In this document: piece by piece, positions 17,396-26,924 of the stretch
Numbering within the stretch: the first letter of the stretch is position 1
Layout: every line of letters begins with the position of its first letter
The notes under the pieces: model-generated
What the model was told of the DNA's origin: nothing
Databases searched by the model: none
Seen by the model: only the letters and a program-made list of their open reading frames with translations
Origin: Alteromonas gilva
Lineage (GTDB): Bacteria; Pseudomonadota; Gammaproteobacteria; Enterobacterales; Alteromonadaceae
Direction of reading: 5' to 3'
Assembly: GCF_028595265.1 (NCBI RefSeq)
Contig: NZ_JAQQXP010000001.1
Span: 2,976,001-3,040,000, forward strand
DNA: 64,000 nucleotides
Program-made: the position numbers and the translations under genes

Positions 17396-18397
17396 ATGAA
17401 ACAGACAGCCAAGTGCACTATTGCTGCGTCACTGGTCATGCTGGCCGGTAGCGCATCGGCCAGCGATGACGCGCCGTCGTTGCAACTAGATACCCGCGCG
17501 ATAACTGTATCCGGGCTATCCTCCGGTGGCTATATGGCAACCCAGTTTCACCTTGCTAACAGTGACAAAGTGGTGGGTGCTGCGATGCTCGCGTCGGGTC
17601 CTTATTACTGTGCTCAGAATAATATTGCCACCGCGCTCGGCCAGTGTGTGGATAAAGTAAATCCCCCCATTGACGTTAAGGCACTGAGCGCCAAAGCCGA
17701 GGAATTAGCCACCGCAGGTAAGATCCCGGCGCTGGATAACCTGCGCGGCGATAAAGTCTGGTTACTTCACGGTAACGCCGATACGCGCGTTAACCAGGCC
17801 GTATCTGATGCTTTATATCAACAGTATAAGCAATGGATACCCGCTGCGCAGCTGACTTATGTTAATGACAAGGCCTTCGCCCATGTGTTCCCCACAGAAG
17901 CCGAAGGCGGAAGCTGTCTGGATTCTGCCGCGCCTTACATTGGCAAATGCGGGTACGACGCAGCAGGCACATTACTCACCGCATTACTCGGTGAACTTAA
18001 TGCACCGGATGACGTCATAACTGGTGAAGTCATTGGCTTTGATCAGCACGCCATTGCCGGCGACAATGCCAGCACTCTGGCGGAAGAAGGCTATGCGTTT
18101 ATTCCTCAGTCGTGCAGCGAGGGCGCGCAGTGCCGGGTGCACGTTAGTTTTCATGGCTGTAATCAGTATGCTGATGCTGTGGATATGGCCTATGTAGAAA
18201 AAACCGGGCTAAACCGCTGGGCCGATGACAACAACCTGGTTGTGGTTTATCCGCAAACCCGAAAGTCGTTAATTATGCCCATGAACCCGCAAGGCTGTTG
18301 GGACTGGTGGGGATACACCTCCGCGGCATATGTCACCAGTGAAGGGCCGCAAATTAAAGCAGTCAATGCCTTTATTGACTTTCTTGCTACGCGCTAA
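17396..18397 (+). CDS. Extracellular polyhydroxybutyrate depolymerase (single-domain esterase)
   Basis: 333 residues with a signal peptide (about 1-22, ending ASA). The lipase box GLSSG holds nucleophile Ser42 near the N-terminus; Asp129 (HGNADTRVN) and His163 (AFAHVFPT) complete the triad. The same order and similar spacing occur in the circularly permuted PHB depolymerase of Penicillium funiculosum. It hydrolyses poly(3-hydroxybutyrate) to monomers or oligomers. There is no separate polymer-binding or linker domain, so it may prefer amorphous polymer or oligomers. Several cysteines suggest disulfides, fitting export. It sits in the operon just before 3-hydroxybutyrate dehydrogenase, which would use the product. 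Confidence 0.92.
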   Translation: MKQTAKCTIAASLVMLAGSASASDDAPSLQLDTRAITVSGLSSGGYMATQFHLANSDKVVGAAMLASGPYYCAQNNIATALGQCVDKVNPPIDVKALSAKAEELATAGKIPALDNLRGDKVWLLHGNADTRVNQAVSDALYQQYKQWIPAAQLTYVNDKAFAHVFPTEAEGGSCLDSAAPYIGKCGYDAAGTLLTALLGELNAPDDVITGEVIGFDQHAIAGDNASTLAEEGYAFIPQSCSEGAQCRVHVSFHGCNQYADAVDMAYVEKTGLNRWADDNNLVVVYPQTRKSLIMPMNPQGCWDWWGYTSAAYVTSEGPQIKAVNAFIDFLATR

Positions 18398-18408
18398 GGA
18401 TTATTTTC

Positions 18409-19176
18409 ATGTCTTCGTATAACGTATTCATCACCGGTGGGGCCAGTGGTATTGGCTTTGGTATCGCCGAGTTTCTGGCCGCTAAAGGCCACACCATTTT
18501 AGTGGCTGATATTAACCTTGAGGCGGCAACCGATGCGTGTAAAACGCTTACTGACAAAGGCTTTAAAGCCAAACCTGTAGAAGTGGATGTTACCAATGCA
18601 GCGCAAGTCGCAGCGCTGCCGGAGCAACTTAAAGAGACGCCGGTTGATATTCTGGTAAACAATGCCGGTATTCAGCATGTGTCTAAAATCGAAGATTTTC
18701 CGCCTGAAAAGTGGCAAATGCTGATCAACATTATGCTGGTTGGCCCCGCTCTGCTTACGCAGGCATTTTTACCCGGCATGCGCGCCAATAACTTTGGTCG
18801 CATCATTAACATTGGTTCTATTCACTCAGTAGTGGCATCGCCATTTAAATCGGCGTATGTGGCGGCTAAACATGGTCTGTTAGGCTTTGCAAAAACCATC
18901 GCCCTTGAAACCGGTGATACCAATGTAACCATCAACACCGTTTGCCCGGCCTATGTCAAAACTCCGCTGGTAGAAAAGCAAATTGCCGCCCAGGCCAAAG
19001 AAAACGGCATCACCGAAGAAGAAGTTATCAATAAGATCATGCTCGAACCCATGCCGAAAAAGTCGTTTATCAGCCTTGAGGAACTGGGCGAGACCACCGC
19101 CTTCTTAATCAGCAATGGGGCCCGTAATATTACCGGTCAGACGATGATTTTAGATGGTGGCTGGACGGCCAGATAA
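18409..19176 (+). CDS. D-3-hydroxybutyrate dehydrogenase (SDR family)
   Basis: 255 residues, classical short-chain dehydrogenase: cofactor motif TGGASGIGFGIAE near the N-terminus, NNAGIQHV, catalytic Ser in INIGSIHS and the YVAAK motif. The IQHV segment, the 'VCPAYVKTPLVEKQI' stretch and the length are typical of bacterial 3-hydroxybutyrate dehydrogenases. It oxidises D-3-hydroxybutyrate to acetoacetate with NAD+ in the cytoplasm, giving acetoacetate for conversion to acetyl-CoA. It is the last gene of the operon, 11 bp after the depolymerase and followed by a strong terminator. No acetoacetyl-CoA transferase or synthetase is visible nearby, so that step must be encoded elsewhere. Confidence 0.93.
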   Translation: MSSYNVFITGGASGIGFGIAEFLAAKGHTILVADINLEAATDACKTLTDKGFKAKPVEVDVTNAAQVAALPEQLKETPVDILVNNAGIQHVSKIEDFPPEKWQMLINIMLVGPALLTQAFLPGMRANNFGRIINIGSIHSVVASPFKSAYVAAKHGLLGFAKTIALETGDTNVTINTVCPAYVKTPLVEKQIAAQAKENGITEEEVINKIMLEPMPKKSFISLEELGETTAFLISNGARNITGQTMILDGGWTAR

Positions 19177-19200
19177 ACTTACTGCAAGCCATTTGCATTA

Positions 19201-19236
19201 AAAGCCGGGGTTATTCACTCACCCGGCTTTATTTTG
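19201..19236 (+). terminator. Terminator of the polyhydroxybutyrate-use operon
   Basis: A 9-bp perfect stem AAAGCCGGG/CCCGGCTTT is followed by ATTTTGT. It lies 24 bp after the dehydrogenase stop and before nadK. Confidence 0.88.
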
Positions 19237-19285
19237 TCAATTAGAGTATGGTAATGTCGCTCCAGAAAGTGGGGAAGACTCAAAC

Positions 19286-20161
19286 ATGTCATACAACACC
19301 GTTGGTTTAATCGGTAAAGCTGCCCACGTGGGCGCCCATGCAAGTCTCAATGCGTTAGCAGATTATCTGCGCGCCAAGAAATGTACTATTTTGGTTGAAG
19401 AAAACGTCGCCCAGGAAATGGACTGCGACGACTTTACTGTGTGCGATCTGGTGACCATTGGTAAACAAGCCGATTTGGCCGTTGTGGTGGGCGGTGATGG
19501 CAACATGCTCGGTGCCGCCAGAGTACTGTCCCGTTTTAACATTCATGTGGTGGGCGTAAACCGCGGTAACCTTGGTTTTTTAACCGACATTCATCCGGAC
19601 GAAGTCGTACAACAAATGGATCTTATCTATAACGGTGAGACCATGGTTGAGCAGCGCTTTTTACTGGAAGTGGAAGTGTATCGCCATGAGCAGCTAAAGA
19701 GTAATAACTCGGCGGTAAACGAAGTGGTATTGCACCATGGTAAAGTCGCTCACATGACCGAGTTTGAAGTCTTCATTGACGGCCAGTTCGTATTTAGCCA
19801 GCGCTCAGACGGTCTGATTGTTGCCACACCAACCGGTTCGACGGCCTATTCGCTGTCTGGCGGCGGCCCCATTTTAATGCCGCACTTAGACGCACTCACT
19901 TTAGTGCCTATGTTCCCTCACACGCTCAGTAGCCGGCCGATTGTGGTAGACGCCAACAGCACCATTTCAATGCGCGTGTCAAAAGTCAATTCAGATAGCG
20001 TACAGGTCAGTTGCGACAGTCATATAGTGCTACCTGTGCTGCCCGGCGATGAGATCAGAGTGAGCAAAAGTAACGACCGCTTATCGCTGGTGCACCCCGC
20101 AGACTACAATTACTTTAACGTACTGCGTAAAAAACTCGGCTGGGGCAGCAAGCTTTTTTAA
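19286..20161 (+). CDS. nadK: NAD kinase
   Basis: 291 residues, usual length. It carries the GGDGNMLGAAR motif with the catalytic Asp, VNRGNLGFLTD, the NEVVLHHGK segment and the ATPTGSTAYSLSGGGPI motif, all diagnostic for the family. It phosphorylates NAD+ to NADP+ with ATP in the cytoplasm. The start at 19286 has a purine-rich GGGGAAGA upstream. It is probably monocistronic, as the preceding operon ends in a terminator and the next gene is 187 bp away. Confidence 0.97.
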   Translation: MSYNTVGLIGKAAHVGAHASLNALADYLRAKKCTILVEENVAQEMDCDDFTVCDLVTIGKQADLAVVVGGDGNMLGAARVLSRFNIHVVGVNRGNLGFLTDIHPDEVVQQMDLIYNGETMVEQRFLLEVEVYRHEQLKSNNSAVNEVVLHHGKVAHMTEFEVFIDGQFVFSQRSDGLIVATPTGSTAYSLSGGGPILMPHLDALTLVPMFPHTLSSRPIVVDANSTISMRVSKVNSDSVQVSCDSHIVLPVLPGDEIRVSKSNDRLSLVHPADYNYFNVLRKKLGWGSKLF

Positions 20162-20348
20162 GCACACCCAATAACCCCTGTTACCTTGCTGCAAACTGGC
20201 GCTTATCGATGCTTCACACACTTAATACAAACTCTTACTGATGAAGCGATAGGCTTACCCGTGCAGACAAAGCATCCAGCAAGGAGCACATTTGACCGGG
20301 CTGATAGCGAGCACCTAATCACTGTTCTGGTTATGTAAATAATAGAGT

Positions 20349-21443
20349 ATGAAAATCAAACAAACACTTTACCGGTTAAAACAACGACTGCTTGAGCGCA
20401 GTCATATTCTGCGTCGAGTGATACACCGGTGTACCAGGCAGCCACAGAGAGTAAAGCTTGTCGCGGTAGCCAAAAATGAAGCGGCGTACATTCCCGAGTG
20501 GATTTATCATCATTTATATTTTGGTTTTGATGACATTGAGATTTACTACAATGGCTGCACCGACAATACCGCCGCATTGAACACGGTTTTTAAACAGCGC
20601 AACGTGAAATTTATTTGTGCCGATGAGTATTTTGAAGAATCCCGTTACTCGCCGCAGATGGTGATTTACAAAAAAGCCCTCCATGAGGCCCGGCAACAAG
20701 GCTTTGGCTACGTACTGTTTTTAGATCTGGATGAATACTGGTTGCCCACTGACTGTCGGTCTTCGATACATACGGTAATAAACAAAATGCCCTATTTTGA
20801 CCTGCTGTCATTTCAGTGGCGTAACAAGGTAAACGAAACCTTATTTGAAAACGCAGTGCCGCCAGCATTCACGGCAGAAAAATCTCAGCAGGTTAAAACG
20901 TTGTACAAAGCGTATCTGCGCCCTTTCAACATGAACCCGCATAATGCAGTAGATAAATACCTGATCCGGCGTCAGGAAAATGGACAGCCCTTCGCATCGG
21001 TCAACGCCTATCAGTCACGACTGTCGGAACACACCACGCCGGTAAATGCGTTTATCGTGCACCGTAAATACCGCTCAGAACAAGAATATGTTGCCATGCT
21101 CGGACGCGGCAGGCCTACCGGTAACTCAGGCAAGGTCTCACTGTTTAAAAATAATCGTCAGGGCTTTGAAGAACAGGCCGAACAGATCACGTATCGTTTT
21201 GACAACGACAGCTATGCCGATTATCACCACTACATGACCCACGCGCTCTCAGCGAGCAAAGTAGCTGCGGCCATTAAAGACGGGCAAATGCACGTGTTGC
21301 AGCGCTACCAGCAAGTTATAGCACTGATTGCCTCAGCGCCGCCACACGAAGCCGCTTTGCTTAAGCGGCTTCTACGCGGTGTCACCCTCAACGAAGTACA
21401 ACAGGCTTACCAACAGTTTTTGGCAACGAATGGGTTGTCCTAG
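20349..21443 (+). CDS. Glycosyltransferase, GT2/GT92-like
   Basis: 364 residues, soluble. The core has 'KLVAVAKNEAAYIPEWIYHHLYFGFDDIEIYYNGCTDNT', typical of the small family-2-like transferases near GT92, and a metal-binding DxD within FLDLDEYW. The C-terminal third (about 220-364) is helical and unassigned. It should transfer a sugar from a nucleotide donor to a surface glycan. It stands alone, without polysaccharide-operon neighbours, between nadK and a convergent protease gene. The ribosome site is weak (AGAG). Acceptor and donor cannot be inferred. Confidence 0.82.
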   Translation: MKIKQTLYRLKQRLLERSHILRRVIHRCTRQPQRVKLVAVAKNEAAYIPEWIYHHLYFGFDDIEIYYNGCTDNTAALNTVFKQRNVKFICADEYFEESRYSPQMVIYKKALHEARQQGFGYVLFLDLDEYWLPTDCRSSIHTVINKMPYFDLLSFQWRNKVNETLFENAVPPAFTAEKSQQVKTLYKAYLRPFNMNPHNAVDKYLIRRQENGQPFASVNAYQSRLSEHTTPVNAFIVHRKYRSEQEYVAMLGRGRPTGNSGKVSLFKNNRQGFEEQAEQITYRFDNDSYADYHHYMTHALSASKVAAAIKDGQMHVLQRYQQVIALIASAPPHEAALLKRLLRGVTLNEVQQAYQQFLATNGLS

Positions 21444-21482
21444 CGGAGCAAGGCGACAATCGCCTGCTCTGCACTATACAAA

Positions 21483-24400
21483 TTAAGCACCACGGGTTTT
21501 GCTGCGCAGCCGCCACAGCAGCATCAGCGCCAGCATGATATTCAGGACGTAAACGCTACCGCCGCTTTTAGGGTTGGTGACTATCACACTAACCTTCGCA
21601 GCGGGGCTGACCAGCTCACCATCAGATACCGTGACCTCAAATTGCATTGTCATTTCATTGTCAGGTGCGGTAAACGTTATTTGATTGCCCTGTTGCTCAA
21701 CATCAACAATGACTCCCGTGGTTTGTTGCCAGTTAAATTGCAGTGCAGTACTGTCAACATCCTGCGCCTGTGCAACCAGGGTGATTTGCTCACCCGGTTT
21801 CACTTCGTAACGGGGTTGAACAGAAACCTGGGGGGCATCATTTACCGGCGTTACGTTAATACTGACGGGCGTAGGAACCGAGTAATGACCATAGTTATCA
21901 GCCACTCTGTACGCCAGTGTATCCGCGCCATAGTAATCGTCGTTAGGAATGTACTGAACATTACCGTTAGCAATCGATGCACTGCCATGTTCTGGTGCCT
22001 GGGTGATTTCCAGGCTTCCGGCGTCAAAATCACTCTGTGCTGACACCATCACTAACCGGGACGTTTGATAAGTGCTACCCGCGTTCAAATCGGCATCGAA
22101 CGTGAAAGCGAGGGTCCCGGTGTCGTTGTTTAATACGCCAATATCAATACTGGCGTCTTCAGCAATGGTAACCTGATCAGGCATGGTTGACTGTTGGTTG
22201 TTGGCTAGCCTGACGTCAAACTGAATAACAGCTTCGCCGGTGGGTTCGCTGTCTAGTTTTAAGGTGTAACTTTGTTGAGAAACGGGCACCGGTAATCGGC
22301 TACCCTGACCGTTAAAGTAATAGTTAACCCCAACCAGCCCTTCAAGATTTTCAGCGCCGATTGTGGCTCCCTGTGGCATGTAGGGAATATTCAAATAGTT
22401 AAACCAGATATTGTCGGTATTTTCTTCAATGATCAGTTGAAAGCTGAATGTCTCATTTTGCTCGGCCCCGTCGTCCATACCAAAAACAGACAGTGAGTCC
22501 CATTCCGCTATCAGATAGCGACTGCCGTTAACATTACGAATGGTGGCTCTTAAGCGCGCGCCGTTTTCACCCGTGTTGAATTCAGAATAGTTAGCCCATA
22601 ATGGCGCAATCACATTATTTAACTCGTCCTGAGAAGGAAATTGACGACGATTGTCCATTGCAAAGGGATTTACCGCTACATTGCCGGGCATGGCAAACCC
22701 GTTGCTCGACAGTGTCAGTGCCGAATATGACTGACCATAATATTCAAAGTTAAAGTCCACGACATGGCTAAAATCAAAGCAGTTAGTGAGACAGGCAATA
22801 GCGGGAATATCCAACGAGGCTAACGTGGTCGAGCCCCATGGTGTAACGGGCGTAAGTTGCATAAAGCCTGGCTGTAAATTACCGGTCCATTTCAGGGTAG
22901 TTGTTGCAGCGTCAAATTGCAGTTGCTCGGTTTGGCCCCGGTTAACTGTCGCGAGCTGGCTATCGTCGATAAACTCCACATTTTCGGGCAAGGATACGCT
23001 GAGTTGCGGCGCCTGAGTAAAGTCGAAGTTGCGTACAACCGTGCTGATTTGAACATTGCCATCCACAGCAACATTAGCTGCCATGGTTGATAAGGCTGTC
23101 TTGTCGCTGTTGTCGTTAGCAAATACCGCAATCGGCAGATGCTGCGAGGCATAATTGGGATGGCTGAATATAACCTTACCAAACACCCATACGCCCGCGT
23201 CGACCAGTGTGGTATCTATTTCTATGTTAAGTTGTTTGCTGTCATCGGCCTCGCCTTTGGCGCCCAGCGTAATCATACTGCCTTCGCTTATAACAGTGCG
23301 GGCGGCATTGTTATCCAATTGAACCTCAACAAACCAGCTTTCCTCGTTGTCAGACTGATTGTGCAGCACATTGTTAAAGTAACACCGGCCAATGCACGCC
23401 GCATTGGCGTAGGAAGGTTTGCTAAAGGTTAGTTTGGCATTCAGCGCAGCGTCAAGCTGAACCCGTCCTGCACCGACCTCAAATGGCTTGGCTGTTACGC
23501 CGCGAAAAGTAACCTGCTGCGATGCCGTTGACGTCAGTGCGCTCTTAATATCGGTTGTTGTCCAGTCTGGGTGAGCCTGCTTAAGCAGCGCCGCTGCCCC
23601 GGCAATATGCGGAGATGACATGCTGGTACCGGAAATTAAGGTAAACACAGGCCCCTCTTGTGCTGGCTCTGTGGGTATTTCCGGATCAAAGGGATTAAAA
23701 GGATCGAAGGGACCGGGGCCTGCGTTTACTTCAGGCGCTGATGCAGAAAGTATGCTGGTGCCGGGCGCAGCAAGGTCGGGCTTTAAGACATTTGGATTGG
23801 CATTCGGCCCTCTTGAGCTGGAATCATTTAACGTGTCGGCAAATTCAGGGTCAATAATCCGGCTCACCTGCGACGCTATCTCAACGACGGAGTTACTGGC
23901 ATGAGCCTTCTCAAATAAGGTGAGTCCGGTTGCCCGGCTGACGCCTAAAACAGGTACAGCATAATCCAGATCGTAAGGTGTAAAAGGCCCGTTGCTCTGC
24001 GAGTCAGGTACTGTGCTTTGATACAAAATAGCCACCTGACCGCCAGCCAATTTCACATTCTGCGCCACCGTTTGCATGTCGCAGTTTGCGCGGTAATCCA
24101 CCAGCACCGCGGCGTTATTAAACGTCGCGCTGGCAAACGGGTAACTACAACCGTCACTCATTTGGGCACCGAACTCACTGAATGAGCGCAGAGGCAGAGA
24201 CTGATCCTGCTCAAGACTGGTGTTTTTGCCCTGCACCGCCACATAGCTGTCACCATCAACGGTGAGTTTGTGACCAAAAAACCGGCCGTGCATGGTATTG
24301 GCTACGGTAATGCCCGACTCAATACAGCCCGGACAATTGATACTACCCTGATCAATACCGCCGTTATTACCGGCAGAGTTAACAATGGTAATCCCGAGCG

Positions 24401-25484
24401 CCTCCGCGTTTGCAAAAACATCGGCATACACCGATGATTCCGGGCTTTCCCCGGCGAAAGCGCCCCACGAGTTATTGATAATATCCGCGCCGTCATTCAC
24501 GGCATGCTCCAGTGCTTCTAGCAGCATGCTGTCTGAGCCAAATGTACTGCCCTGGCTGGCGTAGAGGCCTTTATAAATCATCAGATAACTGCCCGGCGCT
24601 ACGCCTGACAGGGTGGTCGAAACGCCGTTGTATTCGATATTTACCGGATTGCCTGCAGCAATGCCCGCCACATGACTGCCATGACGGTTAAGCCCAAGCG
24701 GGCTCATATATTCATTGCTATCTAAGCCGAATACATCATGCTCCAAAGGGTCGACCCAGCGCGCCACAATGATTTTATTGTTACAAAAACCCGGGTCGCC
24801 ATCTGGCGCGCGGCAGTAATCAGGGTTTTCGGCTAAATACGTGTTGGATGACAAATCCGGGGCGTCAAAACCATCATCAAAAAACATCGGGTTATCGTTT
24901 CTGATCCCGGAATCAATAATGGCGATCTTAATGCCCTTGCCGGCTTCACTTTGCCCACCTACAACTTCCCAGACCTCGGGAGTGTTGATCAGATCATGAC
25001 TGGCATCGAGGTGCACATATCTGAGGTGATCCTTATAGATTTTTTTTACCTCCGGATGTTGCCTTAAAGATTGTATTTGCTCTGCCGGGGCAACAACGGC
25101 AAAGCCGTTAAACAATGATTGAAACTGGTGGTGAACCTTGATGGCGGGGGCGGTTTGGCGAAGTGAACTGATTAATGCGTTTTGCTTAGCGCGCAATGTT
25201 TTGCGGTAATCCAGCGCTTTAACCGATAAGAGGTTAGGCCTGGACGCTTTGCCCGGCTTACTTTGCGTGGTTGCTACCGATTGCGCCTCTGCCATATAGC
25301 GGCTTAGTGTTTTATCATGCAGTTGCACGATATAACGCTGTGGCTGGATTGTCGCTGACGGATTATTGTCCGGCGCAGCATTTACTCCGGTAACGGCCAG
25401 CCAAGCTGTCATTGACAGCAGTATTAAGGCACTACCGGCAAGCCTTTGTCTGTCAACTATACGAACAAATATTTCCCGTACCAC
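21483..25484 (-). CDS. Large subtilisin-like (S8) serine protease with PA insert, cadherin-like repeats and GlyGly-CTERM tail
   Basis: I start at the GTG at 25484 because AAGGAGA lies just upstream; an in-frame ATG at 25505 has no ribosome site. This gives 1333 residues. Order: a signal peptide (about 1-36), an I9-type propeptide (about 45-130, 'YIVQLHDKTLSRYM'), and an S8 catalytic domain with Asp191 (AIIDSGIR), His268 (RHGSHVAG) and Ser621 (SGTSMSSPHIAG). A PA domain lies inside the catalytic domain (about 390-510). Beyond it come a fibronectin-like region, a Calx/cadherin-like 'DYYGADTLAYRVADNYG' repeat and an Ig/PKD-like domain. The last 27 residues (GGS, hydrophobic stretch, RLRSKTR) form a GlyGly-CTERM sorting signal, so it is probably cut by a rhombosortase and released or surface-attached. 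Role: degrading external protein. Confidence 0.92.
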   Translation of the reverse strand: MVREIFVRIVDRQRLAGSALILLSMTAWLAVTGVNAAPDNNPSATIQPQRYIVQLHDKTLSRYMAEAQSVATTQSKPGKASRPNLLSVKALDYRKTLRAKQNALISSLRQTAPAIKVHHQFQSLFNGFAVVAPAEQIQSLRQHPEVKKIYKDHLRYVHLDASHDLINTPEVWEVVGGQSEAGKGIKIAIIDSGIRNDNPMFFDDGFDAPDLSSNTYLAENPDYCRAPDGDPGFCNNKIIVARWVDPLEHDVFGLDSNEYMSPLGLNRHGSHVAGIAAGNPVNIEYNGVSTTLSGVAPGSYLMIYKGLYASQGSTFGSDSMLLEALEHAVNDGADIINNSWGAFAGESPESSVYADVFANAEALGITIVNSAGNNGGIDQGSINCPGCIESGITVANTMHGRFFGHKLTVDGDSYVAVQGKNTSLEQDQSLPLRSFSEFGAQMSDGCSYPFASATFNNAAVLVDYRANCDMQTVAQNVKLAGGQVAILYQSTVPDSQSNGPFTPYDLDYAVPVLGVSRATGLTLFEKAHASNSVVEIASQVSRIIDPEFADTLNDSSSRGPNANPNVLKPDLAAPGTSILSASAPEVNAGPGPFDPFNPFDPEIPTEPAQEGPVFTLISGTSMSSPHIAGAAALLKQAHPDWTTTDIKSALTSTASQQVTFRGVTAKPFEVGAGRVQLDAALNAKLTFSKPSYANAACIGRCYFNNVLHNQSDNEESWFVEVQLDNNAARTVISEGSMITLGAKGEADDSKQLNIEIDTTLVDAGVWVFGKVIFSHPNYASQHLPIAVFANDNSDKTALSTMAANVAVDGNVQISTVVRNFDFTQAPQLSVSLPENVEFIDDSQLATVNRGQTEQLQFDAATTTLKWTGNLQPGFMQLTPVTPWGSTTLASLDIPAIACLTNCFDFSHVVDFNFEYYGQSYSALTLSSNGFAMPGNVAVNPFAMDNRRQFPSQDELNNVIAPLWANYSEFNTGENGARLRATIRNVNGSRYLIAEWDSLSVFGMDDGAEQNETFSFQLIIEENTDNIWFNYLNIPYMPQGATIGAENLEGLVGVNYYFNGQGSRLPVPVSQQSYTLKLDSEPTGEAVIQFDVRLANNQQSTMPDQVTIAEDASIDIGVLNNDTGTLAFTFDADLNAGSTYQTSRLVMVSAQSDFDAGSLEITQAPEHGSASIANGNVQYIPNDDYYGADTLAYRVADNYGHYSVPTPVSINVTPVNDAPQVSVQPRYEVKPGEQITLVAQAQDVDSTALQFNWQQTTGVIVDVEQQGNQITFTAPDNEMTMQFEVTVSDGELVSPAAKVSVIVTNPKSGGSVYVLNIMLALMLLWRLRSKTRGA

Positions 25485-25793
25485 CTGCAGTCTCTCCTTA
25501 AACATATCATCACTTAGATTAATAAGTAATCGATACTACGAGACTCCAGTGGCACAAACTTTTGCAATTCGTTAAACGATGTAATTAATTGTAATCAGAA
25601 CGATTGTTTGGCCATTCAGCGCTCTAAGTGCCATCTCAACGTTGTCAGCCTAACGTACCTAATACCCGTTTTACTCTGAGTAGCATCGTCAGAAACTGAC
25701 GGACAGATGTTGACTCTTCTGCAATCAATACTGTTTTTGACATCACCAACGTGCTTCTCTTTTACTTGTTACATTTATACCGTGATGCAATAG

Positions 25794-26924
25794 TTAATGG
25801 CTTGCCAAAAACCGGTTTACCGAACGGTTGATTGTTTCTGCAATATTATTCATTCGTTCATCTAACAATAAGCCGTCTTCGTAAGCGCTAAATATTTTTT
25901 CTGAATAGCGTTCAACCATTTTTAACAGCAGATTTTCCTGCTCCTCTGTTAACCCGTACTCGAACAGACCAACCTGAATCTCCTCAAGCATTTCATCCAT
26001 GATCTTGATGTTTTTTCCTTTCGACATACTTTGTAGCGAGCGGATTGAATTTACCGAACTTTCGGTTTCTTTAAGCAAGTTGTTCATTTCTTCTATAACG
26101 AAAAGAGCGTTCAATCTGGTTTGCGCTCCCTCTAAAATGACCGCCAGATGATCCCGATACCGCCCGCACTTTGCCTCATCTTCTAGCGGCAGGTTCTTAA
26201 TTAGGTGTGAGATCTCGTTAAAGTTTAGAATGAGCCGATTCGCATGCTGGCGAATACGCCCGGAGTCTTTTAACTTGGTAAGCATTTCTATTTCTAACGG
26301 TGAGCACGTGCCTTGCGAGGACACCGTGATTACCTCCCAGGGCGTACGGATTTGAACCGTACTCGAAAGCCCCAGGTTTGTGGCGGCATCAATCACAGCC
26401 TGGGCAAGGCTCTTCGTAGTTGCGCACTTAAAACTATCGCGCAAAAAATGCACCACACTGCCTTGCTCACCAGCGTCGACGATTGCAGTCATTGCAGTAT
26501 CCAGCGCACTTTTTGACTGTGCCTCAATACTTTTCTGGGTCGATGCACGCTCTACCGCAAGCGCTACTTTTCGTCTTAACTCATCAGGATTAACCGGCTT
26601 GATGAGATAGTCAGACCCGCCCACTTCGTAGCCTCGGCGTTTTTCATCAATAGCGTCGTTAGCACTTATAAAGATGACTTCTACTTGCTCAAAACCTGCA
26701 CACTCTTTAATTTGGAGGCAGGTTTCGTAACCGTTAAGATCGGGCATCGAAACGTCAAGCAACACTACGCTTGGTTGATGCTTCCCACTCGAACACAATT
26801 CTACGGCTTGACGACCGTTACTTGCTTCGACAAAGGAGTAGTTTTCACCGAGTATTTCTTTAGTAATAAGAAGATCAATTGAGGAATCGTCAACAATGAG
26901 TATCTCTGATGCGCTGCCTGACAT
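25794..26924 (-). CDS. Response regulator with an unassigned C-terminal helical output domain
   Basis: 376 residues. The N-terminal receiver (about 6-125) has DD at 12-13, phospho-acceptor Asp57 in LLDVSMPD and Lys in YLIKPVNP. A coiled-coil linker (about 128-155) leads to a roughly 220-residue C-terminal part resembling no output domain I know. It looks first like a small alpha/beta or GAF-like sensor ('SLAQAVIDAATNLGLSSTVQIRTPWEVITV'), then mostly helical, including 'VIEEMNNLLKETESSVNSIRSLQSMS'. No helix-turn-helix, GGDEF or EAL motif is visible. It may act through protein contacts. No kinase gene lies next to it. The start codon is the first in frame and no cleaner alternative was found. 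Confidence 0.8.
   Translation of the reverse strand: MSGSASEILIVDDSSIDLLITKEILGENYSFVEASNGRQAVELCSSGKHQPSVVLLDVSMPDLNGYETCLQIKECAGFEQVEVIFISANDAIDEKRRGYEVGGSDYLIKPVNPDELRRKVALAVERASTQKSIEAQSKSALDTAMTAIVDAGEQGSVVHFLRDSFKCATTKSLAQAVIDAATNLGLSSTVQIRTPWEVITVSSQGTCSPLEIEMLTKLKDSGRIRQHANRLILNFNEISHLIKNLPLEDEAKCGRYRDHLAVILEGAQTRLNALFVIEEMNNLLKETESSVNSIRSLQSMSKGKNIKIMDEMLEEIQVGLFEYGLTEEQENLLLKMVERYSEKIFSAYEDGLLLDERMNNIAETINRSVNRFLASH

Noticed and set aside
25687..25701. Small hairpin CGTCAG-AAA-CTGACG
   Set aside because: Six-bp stem without a T run; too little to call a terminator or an operator.
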